This document shows, piece after piece, positions 35,132 to 43,910 of a stretch of 64,000 nucleotides of DNA. The notes under the pieces are model-generated. The model searched no databases. It was not told the origin of the DNA and saw only the letters and a list, made by a program, of their open reading frames with translations. The stretch's first letter is position 1, and each line of letters opens with the position of its first letter. The DNA is taken from positions 186,001-250,000 of the forward strand of contig NZ_JACHXU010000001.1 in the NCBI RefSeq assembly GCF_014192335.1. The letters are read 5' to 3'. A program made the position numbers and the translations under genes. Source of the DNA: Aporhodopirellula rubra. Lineage in GTDB: Bacteria > Planctomycetota > Planctomycetia > Pirellulales > Pirellulaceae.

Positions 35132-35496
35132 CAGATTGGATCGATTGAGGATGTTCGAATGGCTAGCGACTGTGCTCAAAATCTAAGCAACGCAGCTTTC
35201 TCCCATAAAGAACGCAAAGTGTGTACCACGAAATGGATGCTTGATTTCGAATTTCAACGGCCTCGATAAAAACTGAAGATTTTGATCGAGAAAAAATTTC
35301 GAGCGAGATTTTGATAGCGTGAGCGTTCTCGGTGATGCGGTTTTCTTATGCAGAGTGCACGTCCCCTATGCACTACCTCCACACGGAGGAGTGCATTGAG
35401 AATTTCGAACGGAGGCTGAGCGTTTGAAGCTCCGACGGGCCGATCCGGGACCCGTACGCGGTGGTGAGAACGCCTTGCAAAATCGTTCGCTGAAAT
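35132..35496. other. Intergenic region with competing hairpins
   Basis: This lies downstream of the GH127 gene and upstream of the hypothetical gene, both minus strand. ATGCACT-A-CCTCC (35368-35380) pairs with GGAGG-AGTGCAT (35385-35396) around an ACAC loop: 12 bp with one bulge. A second AGTGCA at 35354-35359 can pair instead with the shared TGCACT at 35369-35374, so two mutually exclusive stems are possible. No T-run follows. It could end the GH127 transcript or regulate the next gene. The rest holds nothing I can name. Confidence 0.45.
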
Positions 35497-37512
35497 TCAT
35501 TTCCAGATGATGGGAACGAATACGGTCATCTCGCTTTCACCCCGATTGCTCCATGCGAAGTAGGGGATGAATTGAGCACGTTCGGTTTTCCATTGTGGTT
35601 TGCCGATCGGGTGATACATGTGTTGTTTGGGGATGTTGCGGACTGCGATATCGCCGGTGATTGTGGTGACGCCGCCGAGGAAGTCTGGTTGGAACTGCGG
35701 AGTCCATTGCGAGTCGGACGGAAGGTATACATCCAGGATGCTTGTCTCGTTGGGAAGGTCTGGGGACTCGAGGCAGTAAACAACGGGACCACGTGCCACG
35801 GCGACTTGGTTTCGCACCTCTTCGATACGAGGGTGACCTTCGATGAGTTGGACGTTCATCGGCATGTCGAGTTCGATCACGTCGCCGGGGGTCCATGTGC
35901 GACGGATCGTTGCATAGCTGCCCGCACGTGCGTTGATATTAAAGGACTCCGCGTTAAGCCGGATTTCGGTGCCGGCAGCCCATTCGGGAATGCGCAAACG
36001 AATTTCGAATGGTTCGTTTTTACATGACTCGACGGTGATTTTGACGCTTCCCTCCCACGGATAATTTGTTTTCTGGCTGAGTCGAATTGGAGAGCCGTCT
36101 CGCATGTGGGTTGACAGCTTGTTGCCGCCGTAAAGGTTCACCGCGATGCCGGTGTCCGAAAGGCTGTAGGCCCAAGAGGAAGACTTTGCGATCGTGCGGA
36201 CTAGGTTCGGTGGGCAGCAGAAGCATTTGAGATAGGGAAGACGTTTGGGCGATTCGGTGTTCATCTTCGCATAGTTTCGCGAGCCGTTGATCATGCGAAG
36301 CGGATTGGAATAGAAGTAATGTTTTCCATCGACGCTGATGCCCGATAAAGCACTGTTGAACAAGACGCGTTCCATCACATCGGCGTACTTGGAGTCACCT
36401 TTGATGCCCAGCATCCGATAGCTGAACATCGAGTTGCAAATGTTCGCGCAGGTTTCGTTATAGGCGGTCATGTTGGGCATCATGTATTCATCCAGGAAGC
36501 CTTCTGAAATTTTGTCGTGACGGCTTGAAACGCCGTAATGTGTTTGGCCGAGGGCACCTGTCACGTACATCTTTTTGTCGACTACGTTTTCCCATAGTCG
36601 ATCGAGTGCATCGATTAGTGCTTTTTCGCCGGTCTCGGCGTAGACATCTGCTGCGCCGGCATAGAAGTACAACGCGAGTACGGCATGTCCGACGGCTTCC
36701 GTTTCATTACGCAGTGGAACGCGTTCCTGAACCATGTCGCCAAATGATTCTCCCGTAACGTTCGGTTCGTCGCCGCTGCGTTGGTTGCCACGATTATTGA
36801 TGAAGATTTCAGCGAGTTCGAGATAACGTTTGTCTCTCGTGGTGCGGTAGAGTTCCGTCAAACCCATGATTTGAGTTTGATTGAAACCGAACCTCGACAG
36901 TTGTTTGGGGCGCGGTTGGAACAAACGATAGAGGAGGTCTGCGTTTTTGATTGCGATGTTGAGGAAGTTAGTTTTCCCTGTAATGCGGTGGTGGACGCAT
37001 GCGGCAGTGTAGAGGTGGCCGCAGTTGTACATCTCGTGAAAACGACGGTTTGAGAAGTGGGGTATCCCTTCGATTTGGGTTGCCGTGTGTAGATACCCGT
37101 CGTTCTCTTGGGCTCGGCCGATGATGTCGATCATTTTATCGATATCATCCAGGCGATTTTCGTCATGATTGACGGCATCGAGATACACGCACGCTTCGAT
37201 CCACTTGTAGAAGTCGCCGTCGTGCCAAGAAAAGCCTTGGTGTTTGCCTTCCATCATTCCGGCAGCGATTTTGAAATTGTTCAGGGCGTGGCCGACATCG
37301 CCTTTAAGGATGTCGCCCATATGCGGCACCATCACTGACTCGCACAATTTGAACTTCTCGGCCCAGAAACCGTCTGTCCATTGACAGTCGCCGATGTTGA
37401 TTGCGTGGAGTTGGATATGGGGACTCTTCGAAGAGTCGATGATTGCCTTGTCTTGGGCGAACGTGTGGCTCGCTACCGACAGGCCGATAAGTGTCGTGAT
37501 TAACCGGACCAT
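35497..37512 (-). CDS. Glycoside hydrolase family 127 (beta-L-arabinofuranosidase type), exported
   Basis: A 671-residue enzyme with a short signal peptide (MVRLITTLIGLSVASHTFAQ). The catalytic (alpha/alpha)6 barrel shows DGFWAEKFKLCESVMVPHMG, GFSWHDGDFYKWIEACVYLD and the metal site. Glu353 and Cys355 are in YNETCANICNSM, and Cys432 and Cys433 in CFCCPPNLVRT. The spacing matches Bifidobacterium HypBA1 (Glu338, Cys340, Cys417, Cys418). Glu337 in SEGF aligns with its acid/base Glu322, so Cys432 is the predicted nucleophile. The zinc-thiolate retaining mechanism is therefore intact. The substrate is likely arabinofuranosyl-containing glycan, outside the cytoplasm. Two palindromes upstream suggest sugar-responsive control. 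Confidence 0.93.
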   Translation of the reverse strand: MVRLITTLIGLSVASHTFAQDKAIIDSSKSPHIQLHAINIGDCQWTDGFWAEKFKLCESVMVPHMGDILKGDVGHALNNFKIAAGMMEGKHQGFSWHDGDFYKWIEACVYLDAVNHDENRLDDIDKMIDIIGRAQENDGYLHTATQIEGIPHFSNRRFHEMYNCGHLYTAACVHHRITGKTNFLNIAIKNADLLYRLFQPRPKQLSRFGFNQTQIMGLTELYRTTRDKRYLELAEIFINNRGNQRSGDEPNVTGESFGDMVQERVPLRNETEAVGHAVLALYFYAGAADVYAETGEKALIDALDRLWENVVDKKMYVTGALGQTHYGVSSRHDKISEGFLDEYMMPNMTAYNETCANICNSMFSYRMLGIKGDSKYADVMERVLFNSALSGISVDGKHYFYSNPLRMINGSRNYAKMNTESPKRLPYLKCFCCPPNLVRTIAKSSSWAYSLSDTGIAVNLYGGNKLSTHMRDGSPIRLSQKTNYPWEGSVKITVESCKNEPFEIRLRIPEWAAGTEIRLNAESFNINARAGSYATIRRTWTPGDVIELDMPMNVQLIEGHPRIEEVRNQVAVARGPVVYCLESPDLPNETSILDVYLPSDSQWTPQFQPDFLGGVTTITGDIAVRNIPKQHMYHPIGKPQWKTERAQFIPYFAWSNRGESEMTVFVPIIWK

Positions 37513-37590
37513 GTTTGCCGCGTCGTCGTGGGGAGTTTGGAGCGTATGACCGACGGTGAACCGATCCCGCTAGTGCCAGTGTTTTAATAT

Positions 37591-37605
37591 CATAATGCAA
37601 TTATG
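37591..37605. promoter_or_regulatory. Palindrome upstream of GH127 gene
   Basis: CATAATGCAATTATG has perfect 6-bp arms (CATAAT/ATTATG) around GCA. It lies 79 bp before the GH127 start. The inner 11 bases ATAATGCAATT also occur at 62153-62163, upstream of the small lipoprotein and DUF1559 genes. A transcription factor site is likely, but the regulator is not in the window. Confidence 0.4.
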
Positions 37606-37702
37606 TTTCTTCCCAAAACAAGCAGGGTTGCACCGTGGGCGATCTCAGTGAGCGAATGGAGAGACGGCGGTTGACCGCGAAACTATGTAAATCCTTAATA
37701 GC

Positions 37703-37718
37703 AAAGCGTTAACGCTTT
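37703..37718. promoter_or_regulatory. 16-bp perfect palindrome, LacI-like operator candidate
   Basis: AAAGCGTTAACGCTTT is a perfect 16-bp palindrome about 190 bp upstream of the GH127 start. Length and symmetry resemble operators of LacI-family sugar regulators. It could equally act as a small terminator stem for flhB, but lacks a loop and T-run, so an operator is the better reading. Confidence 0.45.
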
Positions 37719-37910
37719 CGAGAGGATGTCGCTCGTTGCCGAGATCGCTCGTAGGAGTGACCGAGGAAAGCGTCAATATGCCGCTTGGCCGATTGGGGCG
37801 AAAACATCGATTTATGCGAAGCGATAAGAAGGTCGGGTCGCGTTTTGGGACGAATCGTTCAATGCAACGGGGCAGAGGCTCTCGCTGGTCGTGCGATAGC
37901 GGAGGCAGGT

Positions 37911-38981
37911 TTACGCGGCTTGCGGGATTTGCCGGCCTTGGAGCTGATAAACGTATCGCAGGACTTCGGCGACGGCTTGGTACTGATCGGCGGGGATCTC
38001 CTGGCCGACGTCGACATTTTTATAGAGAAACTGTGCGAGTGGTTTCCGTTCGACGACTGGGATCCCATTTTCAAGCGCGACGCGGCGAATTTTTTGTGCG
38101 ATCATCCCCGCCCCTTTGGCGACTACTACGGGGGCAGGCATTGTTTTCGGATCGTACTTGATCGCGATGGCGAGTTCGGTGGGATTGCTGACAACGACGT
38201 CGGCATTAGGGACATCGTTGCTAGCTCGGTTCATCGCCAATTGACGGGCAACTTGTCGGCGACGCGCGGCGACTTGAGGATCGCCTTCAGTGTCTTTCAT
38301 TTCGTCACGCAGTTCTTGGTCGGTCATCATCATGTCTTGTTCGTTTTTCCATTTCTGGAAAGCCCATTCCAAGAGGGCGAGCACGAACAGGCCAGATCCG
38401 ATCCACAAACAAACTCCCAAGAGAGTGTGAAACATGGTCGACGCGATTTCGGGTACCGACATCACTGCCATCGCGATGACGCTGTCTTTATGAGCACGCA
38501 GTGCGTAGTAGGCGACCGTGCCGATCAGTCCAACCTTGACCATGCCGAACATTAATCGCATCAGCCCGCGGACGGACAAGATGCGTTTCGCACCGGATAG
38601 AGGGCTGATGTTGCTGAGTTTGGGCATCAACTTTTCAGGAGACAAAATCAGGCCTGCCTGCGTGACGTTGATTGCAATCGCGCCAGCAAACATCAGCAGC
38701 AAAATAGGAGCGGTCGCAATGGCGAGCCTTCCGCTCAGACGCAACATCTCGCTGGTGGCTTCCTGGGGCGTGTAGGCGATCAGTCGGGAATTCGAAAGTG
38801 CCGACTCGATGCCTCCCGCCATGATTGCCGCAGTCTTTCCGCCGACGACATACATCGCACCGAGAGCGGCAAGCAACAGGGTCGCTGATGTGAGGTCTTG
38901 GCTTTTGGCAACCTGGCCTTTTTCACGGGCCTGTCTGCGTTTCCGCTCGGTTGCAAAGTGTTTTTTGTCTCCATCGGACAT
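37911..38981 (-). CDS. flhB: Flagellar export protein FlhB
   Basis: A 356-residue FlhB, the substrate-specificity switch of the flagellar type III export gate. The N-terminus has the FlhB signature KKHFATERKRRQAREKGQVA followed by KSQDL. Four membrane helices lie near 30-50, 85-110, 145-165 and 185-208. The cytoplasmic domain starts KNEQDMMMTDQELRDEMKDT EG. At the autocleavage site the usual NPTH is NPTE (Asn266-Pro267-Thr268-Glu269 in VVVSNPTELAIAIKYD). Asn and Pro, which matter most for self-cleavage, are kept. It follows fliR by 2 bp in the fliP-fliQ-fliR-flhB order, so the export gate is co-expressed. Confidence 0.93.
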   Translation of the reverse strand: MSDGDKKHFATERKRRQAREKGQVAKSQDLTSATLLLAALGAMYVVGGKTAAIMAGGIESALSNSRLIAYTPQEATSEMLRLSGRLAIATAPILLLMFAGAIAINVTQAGLILSPEKLMPKLSNISPLSGAKRILSVRGLMRLMFGMVKVGLIGTVAYYALRAHKDSVIAMAVMSVPEIASTMFHTLLGVCLWIGSGLFVLALLEWAFQKWKNEQDMMMTDQELRDEMKDTEGDPQVAARRRQVARQLAMNRASNDVPNADVVVSNPTELAIAIKYDPKTMPAPVVVAKGAGMIAQKIRRVALENGIPVVERKPLAQFLYKNVDVGQEIPADQYQAVAEVLRYVYQLQGRQIPQAA

Positions 38982-38983
38982 GC

Positions 38984-39775
38984 TTAATCGCCTCTCGTCC
39001 AGATCAAGGAAAGACGCTCGACATTCGCGGCGAGGTCATCTTGAAAGATCCACGCGACCGATCCGATGGTCAATGATGTGACCACGAGCAATGCCAACGC
39101 GTTGACGCTGAGTCCGATCGCGAGCACATTGATTTGTGGCATGGTGCGACTGATCAATCCGGTGACCAAATTGCTCAAGAGGAGTGCCGCGACAACGGGG
39201 GCTGAGACACGCACGCCCGACGCGAGTGCTCCGCTCATGCAATCGATCACCGCTTGCATCATGGAATCGTGAAAGACGACGTTTCCGGGGGGAACGTGAT
39301 CGAAACTTTCGACCAGTAGCCCGAGCACGACGCGGTGTCCTCCGCTCAGTAACATGACCGCGGTGACGAGCATGCCGACCATCCGTGCCATAGCAGGCAT
39401 GCTGCTTTGGGTGGTGGGGTCAACGGAGTCGCCTAATTGCATGCCGCCGGTGCTGGTGATGGCTTCGCCGGCGAGCTGGATTCCCGTGATCACGATTTGA
39501 ACTGTTGCGCCAATCAGCATGCCAACCAACGCTTCTCGAGCGATGGCGATCGCGAGGCTCGCTAGGTGGTCGATTTCGGGCAGGTTTTGCAGCGAGGGTC
39601 GATCCGCGAGCGTCGGTAGCAGAAGCGCCGTCATGATCAACGCCAGCAAGGCTTTGACTCGCCGAGGCACGCCCACACCAATGGCAGGCATCGCCATCAG
39701 CAGCATTCCCAGTCTTGTTAAGACGAGAACGCCGACGACGAGGTGTTCCATAAGCCAGTCGACCAATGGCTGCAT
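38984..39775 (-). CDS. fliR: Flagellar export protein FliR
   Basis: A 263-residue membrane protein starting MQPLVDWLMEHLVVGVLVLT. ATG 39775 sits 1 nt after the fliQ stop; a longer frame to 39799 would overlap fliQ. FliR traits are TRLGMLLMAMPAIGVGVPRR, EALVGMLIGATVQIVITGIQ, LAGEAITSTGGMQLGDSVDP, and a helical C-terminus with VTGLISRTMPQINVLAIGLS. FliR forms the FliPQR export gate core with five FliP and four FliQ subunits. The Met-rich stretch and the QL-G motif are as expected. Between fliQ and flhB in the usual order. Confidence 0.93.
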   Translation of the reverse strand: MQPLVDWLMEHLVVGVLVLTRLGMLLMAMPAIGVGVPRRVKALLALIMTALLLPTLADRPSLQNLPEIDHLASLAIAIAREALVGMLIGATVQIVITGIQLAGEAITSTGGMQLGDSVDPTTQSSMPAMARMVGMLVTAVMLLSGGHRVVLGLLVESFDHVPPGNVVFHDSMMQAVIDCMSGALASGVRVSAPVVAALLLSNLVTGLISRTMPQINVLAIGLSVNALALLVVTSLTIGSVAWIFQDDLAANVERLSLIWTRGD

Positions 39776-39776
39776 G

Positions 39777-40043
39777 TCACAGGCCGCCCGCGTTTTCAAA
39801 AACTGAACGAGTGAATTCCAACATCCGTGTCATCAGCCAAGGCATGCAAGCGATCAACACCGCCGCCATGGCGAGAATTTTGGGGACGAAGGACACCGTC
39901 TGGTCTTGGATCTGTGTGAGTGCTTGAATTAAACCGATCGCAAGCCCCGCAGCCATGCCGACCAACAGCATGGGCGTCGCCAGGATCACCGCAACAATCA
40001 GCGCTTCGCGGATGAGATCGACAGCGGAGGATGGTTCGAGCAT
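39777..40043 (-). CDS. fliQ: Flagellar export protein FliQ
   Basis: An 88-residue protein with two membrane helices (REALIVAVILATPMLLVGMA and ILAMAAVLIACMPWLMTRML), joined by the conserved loop GLIQALTQIQDQTVSFVPK. This loop is diagnostic for FliQ and its virulence homologue. Length is exactly as in the family. Its stop is 1 nt before fliR. It builds the lateral part of the FliPQR export gate in the inner membrane. Confidence 0.95.
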   Translation of the reverse strand: MLEPSSAVDLIREALIVAVILATPMLLVGMAAGLAIGLIQALTQIQDQTVSFVPKILAMAAVLIACMPWLMTRMLEFTRSVFENAGGL

Positions 40044-40102
40044 CTGAATGATTAAGGCAAAAGAAAGATGGGGGAGAAACGCTTTGCGGCAACATGAGCC
40101 TG

Positions 40103-41044
40103 CTAGATCGTTCCGAAACTATTCATCAGCATCTCGACAACGAGCCGCCATCCGTCGACGAGGACGAATAACAGCAATTTGAACGGTAGCGAAATAACGG
40201 CAGGCGGTAACATCAGCATGCCCATCGAAATCGTGACACTGGCGACAACCAAATCGACGATCAGGAATGGCAGATAGATTTGGAATCCCATCAAGAACGC
40301 GGTCTTTAGTTCACTGAGGATGAACGCGGGGAGGAGCACACGCATCGGTACTTCAGAGAACGTGCTCGGCAAGGGGGCGTCGGCATCCATGTAGCTGTAG
40401 AACAGGTGCACGTCGTCGTGGTTGCCCGCGACATCGATTTGCCGTGACATGAATTCGCGAACCGGAATCGACCCTGCCTCATAGGCTTCTTCGAGGGACA
40501 TCTCGACTTCGGGATTGGTGTACGGTTCGATCGCATCGTCGTAAACGCGCGTCCAAACGGGAGTCATCACGAACAGGGTCATGAACAACGCGACGCTCGT
40601 CATCACTTGGCTCGGTGGCAGCGATTGCAGTCCGATTGCTTGCCGGAGGAGTCCGAGCACGATGATGATCCGCACATAGCAGGTCGTCATCAGCAGGATC
40701 GCTGGGGCGAGCGAGAGGACCGTGAGCAGCAGCATGATCTGCAGGCTGCCGGACATGCCCTCGGGGCTGGTCCAGTTGTCAGGGCCGCCGTTGAGAAAGT
40801 CGAGCGGTTCTCGGTCCGATTTGGGAGTCTCAAGTGGTTCGAGTCGATCGCCCGCACCGACACGAATCGGTTGCCGAGCGTCAGCGGAAACTTCACCCGT
40901 CGAATCGGTTTCCGCTTCTTGCCCCTGAACGGTCGTGGTCGCCATCGACATCACCAGTAGCGCAAAGCACATGCCGATGAGTCGCCAGGATGGCGCGCGT
41001 ACCGGCAGGCAGCGAACGTGATCGAAGTGGGCAAGGGTGAGCAC
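40103..41044 (-). CDS. fliP: Flagellar export protein FliP
   Basis: A 313-residue FliP, with a longer N-terminus than most. The start at 41044 gives an N-terminal hydrophobic stretch (LIGMCFALLVMSMATTTVQG) that is probably a cleaved signal sequence, as FliP usually has; an ATG at 40972 is an alternative. The diagnostic core begins QIMLLLTVLSLAPAILLMTT, followed by RIIIVLGLLRQAIGLQSLPP, SQVMTSVALFMTLFVM, and the C-terminal FILSELKTAFLMGFQIYLPF and SVTISMGMLMLPPAVISLPF. FliP is the pentameric base of the export gate. No fliO is found upstream. It leads the fliP-fliQ-fliR-flhB run with a 59-bp gap before fliQ. Confidence 0.93.
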   Translation of the reverse strand: MLTLAHFDHVRCLPVRAPSWRLIGMCFALLVMSMATTTVQGQEAETDSTGEVSADARQPIRVGAGDRLEPLETPKSDREPLDFLNGGPDNWTSPEGMSGSLQIMLLLTVLSLAPAILLMTTCYVRIIIVLGLLRQAIGLQSLPPSQVMTSVALFMTLFVMTPVWTRVYDDAIEPYTNPEVEMSLEEAYEAGSIPVREFMSRQIDVAGNHDDVHLFYSYMDADAPLPSTFSEVPMRVLLPAFILSELKTAFLMGFQIYLPFLIVDLVVASVTISMGMLMLPPAVISLPFKLLLFVLVDGWRLVVEMLMNSFGTI

Positions 41045-41169
41045 GAAGCGGTTACCGTCGAGAGGGACGTTTAGGTCGGGTTTACCTCTCGGACTTTAGG
41101 GAAAATTCATCTTTTACCGAAAGATGTTTTCTACCTCGTGTTTAACGCGTTTTTTGGGATCCCCGCGGT

Positions 41170-41979
41170 TCAGGGATGATGCCGTCGGGTGATTTCGGTC
41201 AATGTTTCGTGCAATCGCGTGTTGGTGGCGACGATGCTCGAGCTTCCGATCGGCAATTCGCTCCCCCGGGCGTCGGTGATCTGGCCGCCCGCTTCGGTGA
41301 CGAACAACGAACCCGCCGCAAAATCCCACGGAGACAAGTTGTACTCGAAGAACCCTTCCAATTTGCCGCATCCGACCATGCAGAGATCCAACGAAGCGGT
41401 CCCGAACCTGCGAATGCCGTGTATATGATGTGAAAAGCACTCTTCGATCGCCGACAATGTTGCTTTCATCATCGCACCCCGGTCGTAGTAAAAACCGCAG
41501 CCGATCATGGCTTGGCCGAGAGCATCCGTGTCGCTGACGTGAACTCGCTGTCCGTTACGAAACGCTCCTTCGCCGCGGACCGCGGTGAAGAGGTCGTCGT
41601 GGACCGGATTGTAGATCGCACCCGCCTTTGCTCGGCCGTTCTCGTAGTAGCCGATCGACACGGCGAAATGCTCGATTCGGTGGGCGAAATTGTTGGTGCC
41701 GTCGAGTGGATCAATGATCCACAGGTGTTCAGAATCAACGTTGCCTCCTTGCAGCGATTCTTCGCCGAGCAGTTCGTGCGTTGGGTAGGCGTCTCGGATG
41801 AGGGCGGCGATGGTTTGTTCGCTTTCTTCATCGGCGTCACTGACGAGGTCATAAGATTTTCCTCCGTCGCCGGCTTTGTTTCGCATCGTGACTCCCTCGT
41901 CGAAATAGCGACGCAGGATCTGGCCTCCTGCGCGGGATGCGGCGATGGCGGTTTCGAGAATCTGTTGCACATTTGCCAT
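41170..41979 (-). CDS. Inositol-monophosphatase family phosphatase
   Basis: A 269-residue IMPase-type enzyme, of family length. Metal-binding motifs are all present: HELLGEES with the first Glu, IDPLDGTNNFAHRIEHFAVS (DPxDGT) near residue 88, and SPWDFAAGSLFVTEAGGQIT near residue 218. The N-terminal helices (ILETAIAASRAGGQILRRYF) and LVSDADEESEQTI fit SuhB/inositol-monophosphatase rather than CysQ or fructose-1,6-bisphosphatase. It hydrolyses a small sugar or inositol phosphate with Mg2+. The exact substrate cannot be told. It is alone, divergent from the DinB-like gene. Confidence 0.9.
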   Translation of the reverse strand: MANVQQILETAIAASRAGGQILRRYFDEGVTMRNKAGDGGKSYDLVSDADEESEQTIAALIRDAYPTHELLGEESLQGGNVDSEHLWIIDPLDGTNNFAHRIEHFAVSIGYYENGRAKAGAIYNPVHDDLFTAVRGEGAFRNGQRVHVSDTDALGQAMIGCGFYYDRGAMMKATLSAIEECFSHHIHGIRRFGTASLDLCMVGCGKLEGFFEYNLSPWDFAAGSLFVTEAGGQITDARGSELPIGSSSIVATNTRLHETLTEITRRHHP

Positions 41980-42123
41980 TAGAATGACCGTAGCCTGCGG
42001 AAACGAAAGGGTGATATTGCGAGGAATTCCTCCGATTCAGCGGTGATTGAAGCGAGCGGCGTTTTGTGTTTCACTTTCCGCCCTAACCAACCGTTCCCAT
42101 TTGATGACGTAAAGAGAACAAGA

Positions 42124-42639
42124 ATGATCGGATCAATGATCGCCGATTCGGCGCGAATGAGTGTCGGGTATGCCGAGCGTTTGCTCAAGGACGTCAGTGC
42201 GTCACAATTTGCGCGTTTTGCAGAGGTGGACGGAAAACTGATCGAGTCCAATCATCCTGCGTTTATTTTGGGCCACCTGAGTCTGTACCCGAGTCGTGTT
42301 GTTTCAGAACTGGGAGCCGATGCGTCGTCGATTATGCCTTCAAGTAAATTCGAGGCACTTTTTGCCCCATCGGCGACCTGTTTGGATGACCCCGAGGGCA
42401 AACTGTATCCGGCGATGGACGAGATCACCGATAAGTTTTTCGCCGCTCATCAAGTCGCGATTGATGTGTTGATGTCATGTGAGGATCAGGCGTTTGCCGC
42501 TGCAAATACGAACGAACGCTTGAAGGCCAAGTTTGCTACGATAGGGTCGGCTCATGCGTTTTATCTCGGCGGTCACGCCATGTTGCACATGGGTCAGTTC
42601 AGTGCTTGGCGTCGAGCAATGGGTATCGGTGCGGCTTAA
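42124..42639 (+). CDS. DinB-like (DUF664/DfsB) metal-binding protein
   Basis: A 171-residue protein. ATG 42124 is used because upstream in-frame codons read as non-coding. It has the four-helix bundle pattern of the DinB/YfiT fold: an N-terminal helix (RMSVGYAERLLKDVSASQFA), the first His in HPAFILGHLSLYPSRVV, a long central helix (MDEITDKFFAAHQVAIDVLM) and HAFYLGGHAMLHMGQFSAWR at the end. The latter supplies the usual late His pair for a metal site. The family includes thiol-dependent transferases and many uncharacterised proteins. Function is unknown. It is alone, with a 260-bp gap before floA. Confidence 0.75.
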   Translation: MIGSMIADSARMSVGYAERLLKDVSASQFARFAEVDGKLIESNHPAFILGHLSLYPSRVVSELGADASSIMPSSKFEALFAPSATCLDDPEGKLYPAMDEITDKFFAAHQVAIDVLMSCEDQAFAAANTNERLKAKFATIGSAHAFYLGGHAMLHMGQFSAWRRAMGIGAA

Positions 42640-42905
42640 TGCTGCGTCGCAGTTAAGAGATTAGGGTTCAGGCAGTTGCAGATTTCGTTACGACATTTTG
42701 TAATGATTGGGGCCCGCCACAACTTTTGACGAGGTCCGTTGCCCTAGAATTCAGCTGTGACGAAGCACTCATCTGAGAATGTGTGTGAACGGCGAAGTCT
42801 CGTTGACTAAGACGATGTGTTCACGGATTTGATTGGCTGCGTTGAGAGCGATTGTTCTCTCGGCGAGTCGGGAGGTGATCTGCCATTGTCTTTTAGGAGG
42901 CAACC

Positions 42906-43910
42906 GTGGTGCAATGTTTCTTGGCTCTTGAGTTACCGACGGCCTATCAACTGACACTTGGGGGAGTCTTCCTCGGCGGCGTCCTAGTTGTCGTGTTGAT
43001 CGCGGTATTGGCGAAGTGGGGATCGTATTGGTTTCAAGCATTCATGTCGGGCGCCGACGTGAGCATGAAAAGCTTGATCATGATGAGCTTTCTTCGTATC
43101 GACCATCGGTTGATTGTCACGGCGAAGGTGATGGCGGCTCAGGCCGGTCTATCGATCGATCGTCAGACCGGGATGAGTACGAAGCGGTTGCAGGCGCACT
43201 TTCTCGCCGGTGGCGATGTGATGAATGTCGTTCAGGCACAAATTGCCGCTCACCGAGCGGGAATCGATCTCGATTTTGATCGTGCTGCAGCGATCGATTT
43301 GGCGGGACGCGATGTTCTGCTGGCGGTGCAAACGAGCGTTTCGCCGAAAGTTATTCACTGTCCCTCCGGAAAGAATGGGCAGGCGACGCTGAGTGCGGTC
43401 GCGAGAAACGGTGTCGAGTTACGCGTCGGTGCACGCGTGACCGTGCGTACCAACCTGGACCAATTGATCGGTGGTGCCACCGAAGAAACCATCATCGCGC
43501 GGGTGGGGCAAGGGATCATCACGGCCATCGGATCAGCCGAATCGCACATGGACGTGCTGGAGATGCCGTCCAAGATTTCCAAGGGGGCGATTTCGGGAGG
43601 GTTGGACGCCAACACGGCGTTCGCGATCGTGTCGATTGATATTTACGACATCGATGTCGGTGAAAACATCGGGGCCCGATTGCAAATCGATCAAGCGGAC
43701 GCGGACATGAGAATCGCCCGTGCCCAGGCCGAAGGGCGGCGAGCTGAGGCGGCCGCTTTAGAGCAGCAAATGAAGGCTTTGGTGACTGAAAATCGGGCCG
43801 CGTTTGTGTCGGCTCAGGCGGAAGTCCCGGCTAGTCTTGCGGAGGCTCTTCGCAAAGGAAACATCGGGCGAACTACGCCAAGACGGGCTCAGCGAAACAG
43901 CTCATCATGA
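42906..43910 (+). CDS. floA: Flotillin-like protein FloA
   Basis: A 334-residue flotillin-like protein. The GTG at 42906 is chosen because AGGAGG (42895-42900) lies 5 nt upstream, one of the best ribosome sites in the window. A membrane hairpin segment (LTLGGVFLGGVLVVVLIAVL) is followed by the FloA body: KWGSYWFQAFMSGADVSMKS, the SPFH-type region HFLAGGDVMNVVQAQIAAHR, GVELRVGARVTVRTNLDQLI, GGATEETIIARVGQGIITAI and the Ala/Glu-rich coil RIARAQAEGRRAEAAALEQQ. FloA organises membrane microdomains in bacteria. No NfeD partner lies next to it, unlike in many genomes. Its 3' end overlaps the convergent BLUF gene by 38 bp. Confidence 0.95.
   Translation: MVQCFLALELPTAYQLTLGGVFLGGVLVVVLIAVLAKWGSYWFQAFMSGADVSMKSLIMMSFLRIDHRLIVTAKVMAAQAGLSIDRQTGMSTKRLQAHFLAGGDVMNVVQAQIAAHRAGIDLDFDRAAAIDLAGRDVLLAVQTSVSPKVIHCPSGKNGQATLSAVARNGVELRVGARVTVRTNLDQLIGGATEETIIARVGQGIITAIGSAESHMDVLEMPSKISKGAISGGLDANTAFAIVSIDIYDIDVGENIGARLQIDQADADMRIARAQAEGRRAEAAALEQQMKALVTENRAAFVSAQAEVPASLAEALRKGNIGRTTPRRAQRNSSS

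Larger units (their letters stand above)
37513..37910. other. GH127 promoter region / flhB 3' flank
   Basis: About 400 bp without a supported gene. It holds two palindromes described separately (37591-37605 and 37703-37718). An open frame starting at 37736 runs into flhB antisense sequence and shows no family features. The GH127 promoter must lie here; the AT-rich stretch around 37580-37610 is the best place for it. Confidence 0.45.

Noticed and set aside
37736-38555. Plus-strand frames of 141 and 256 residues across the flhB end
   Set aside because: Antisense to a clear FlhB coding region, without domain features.
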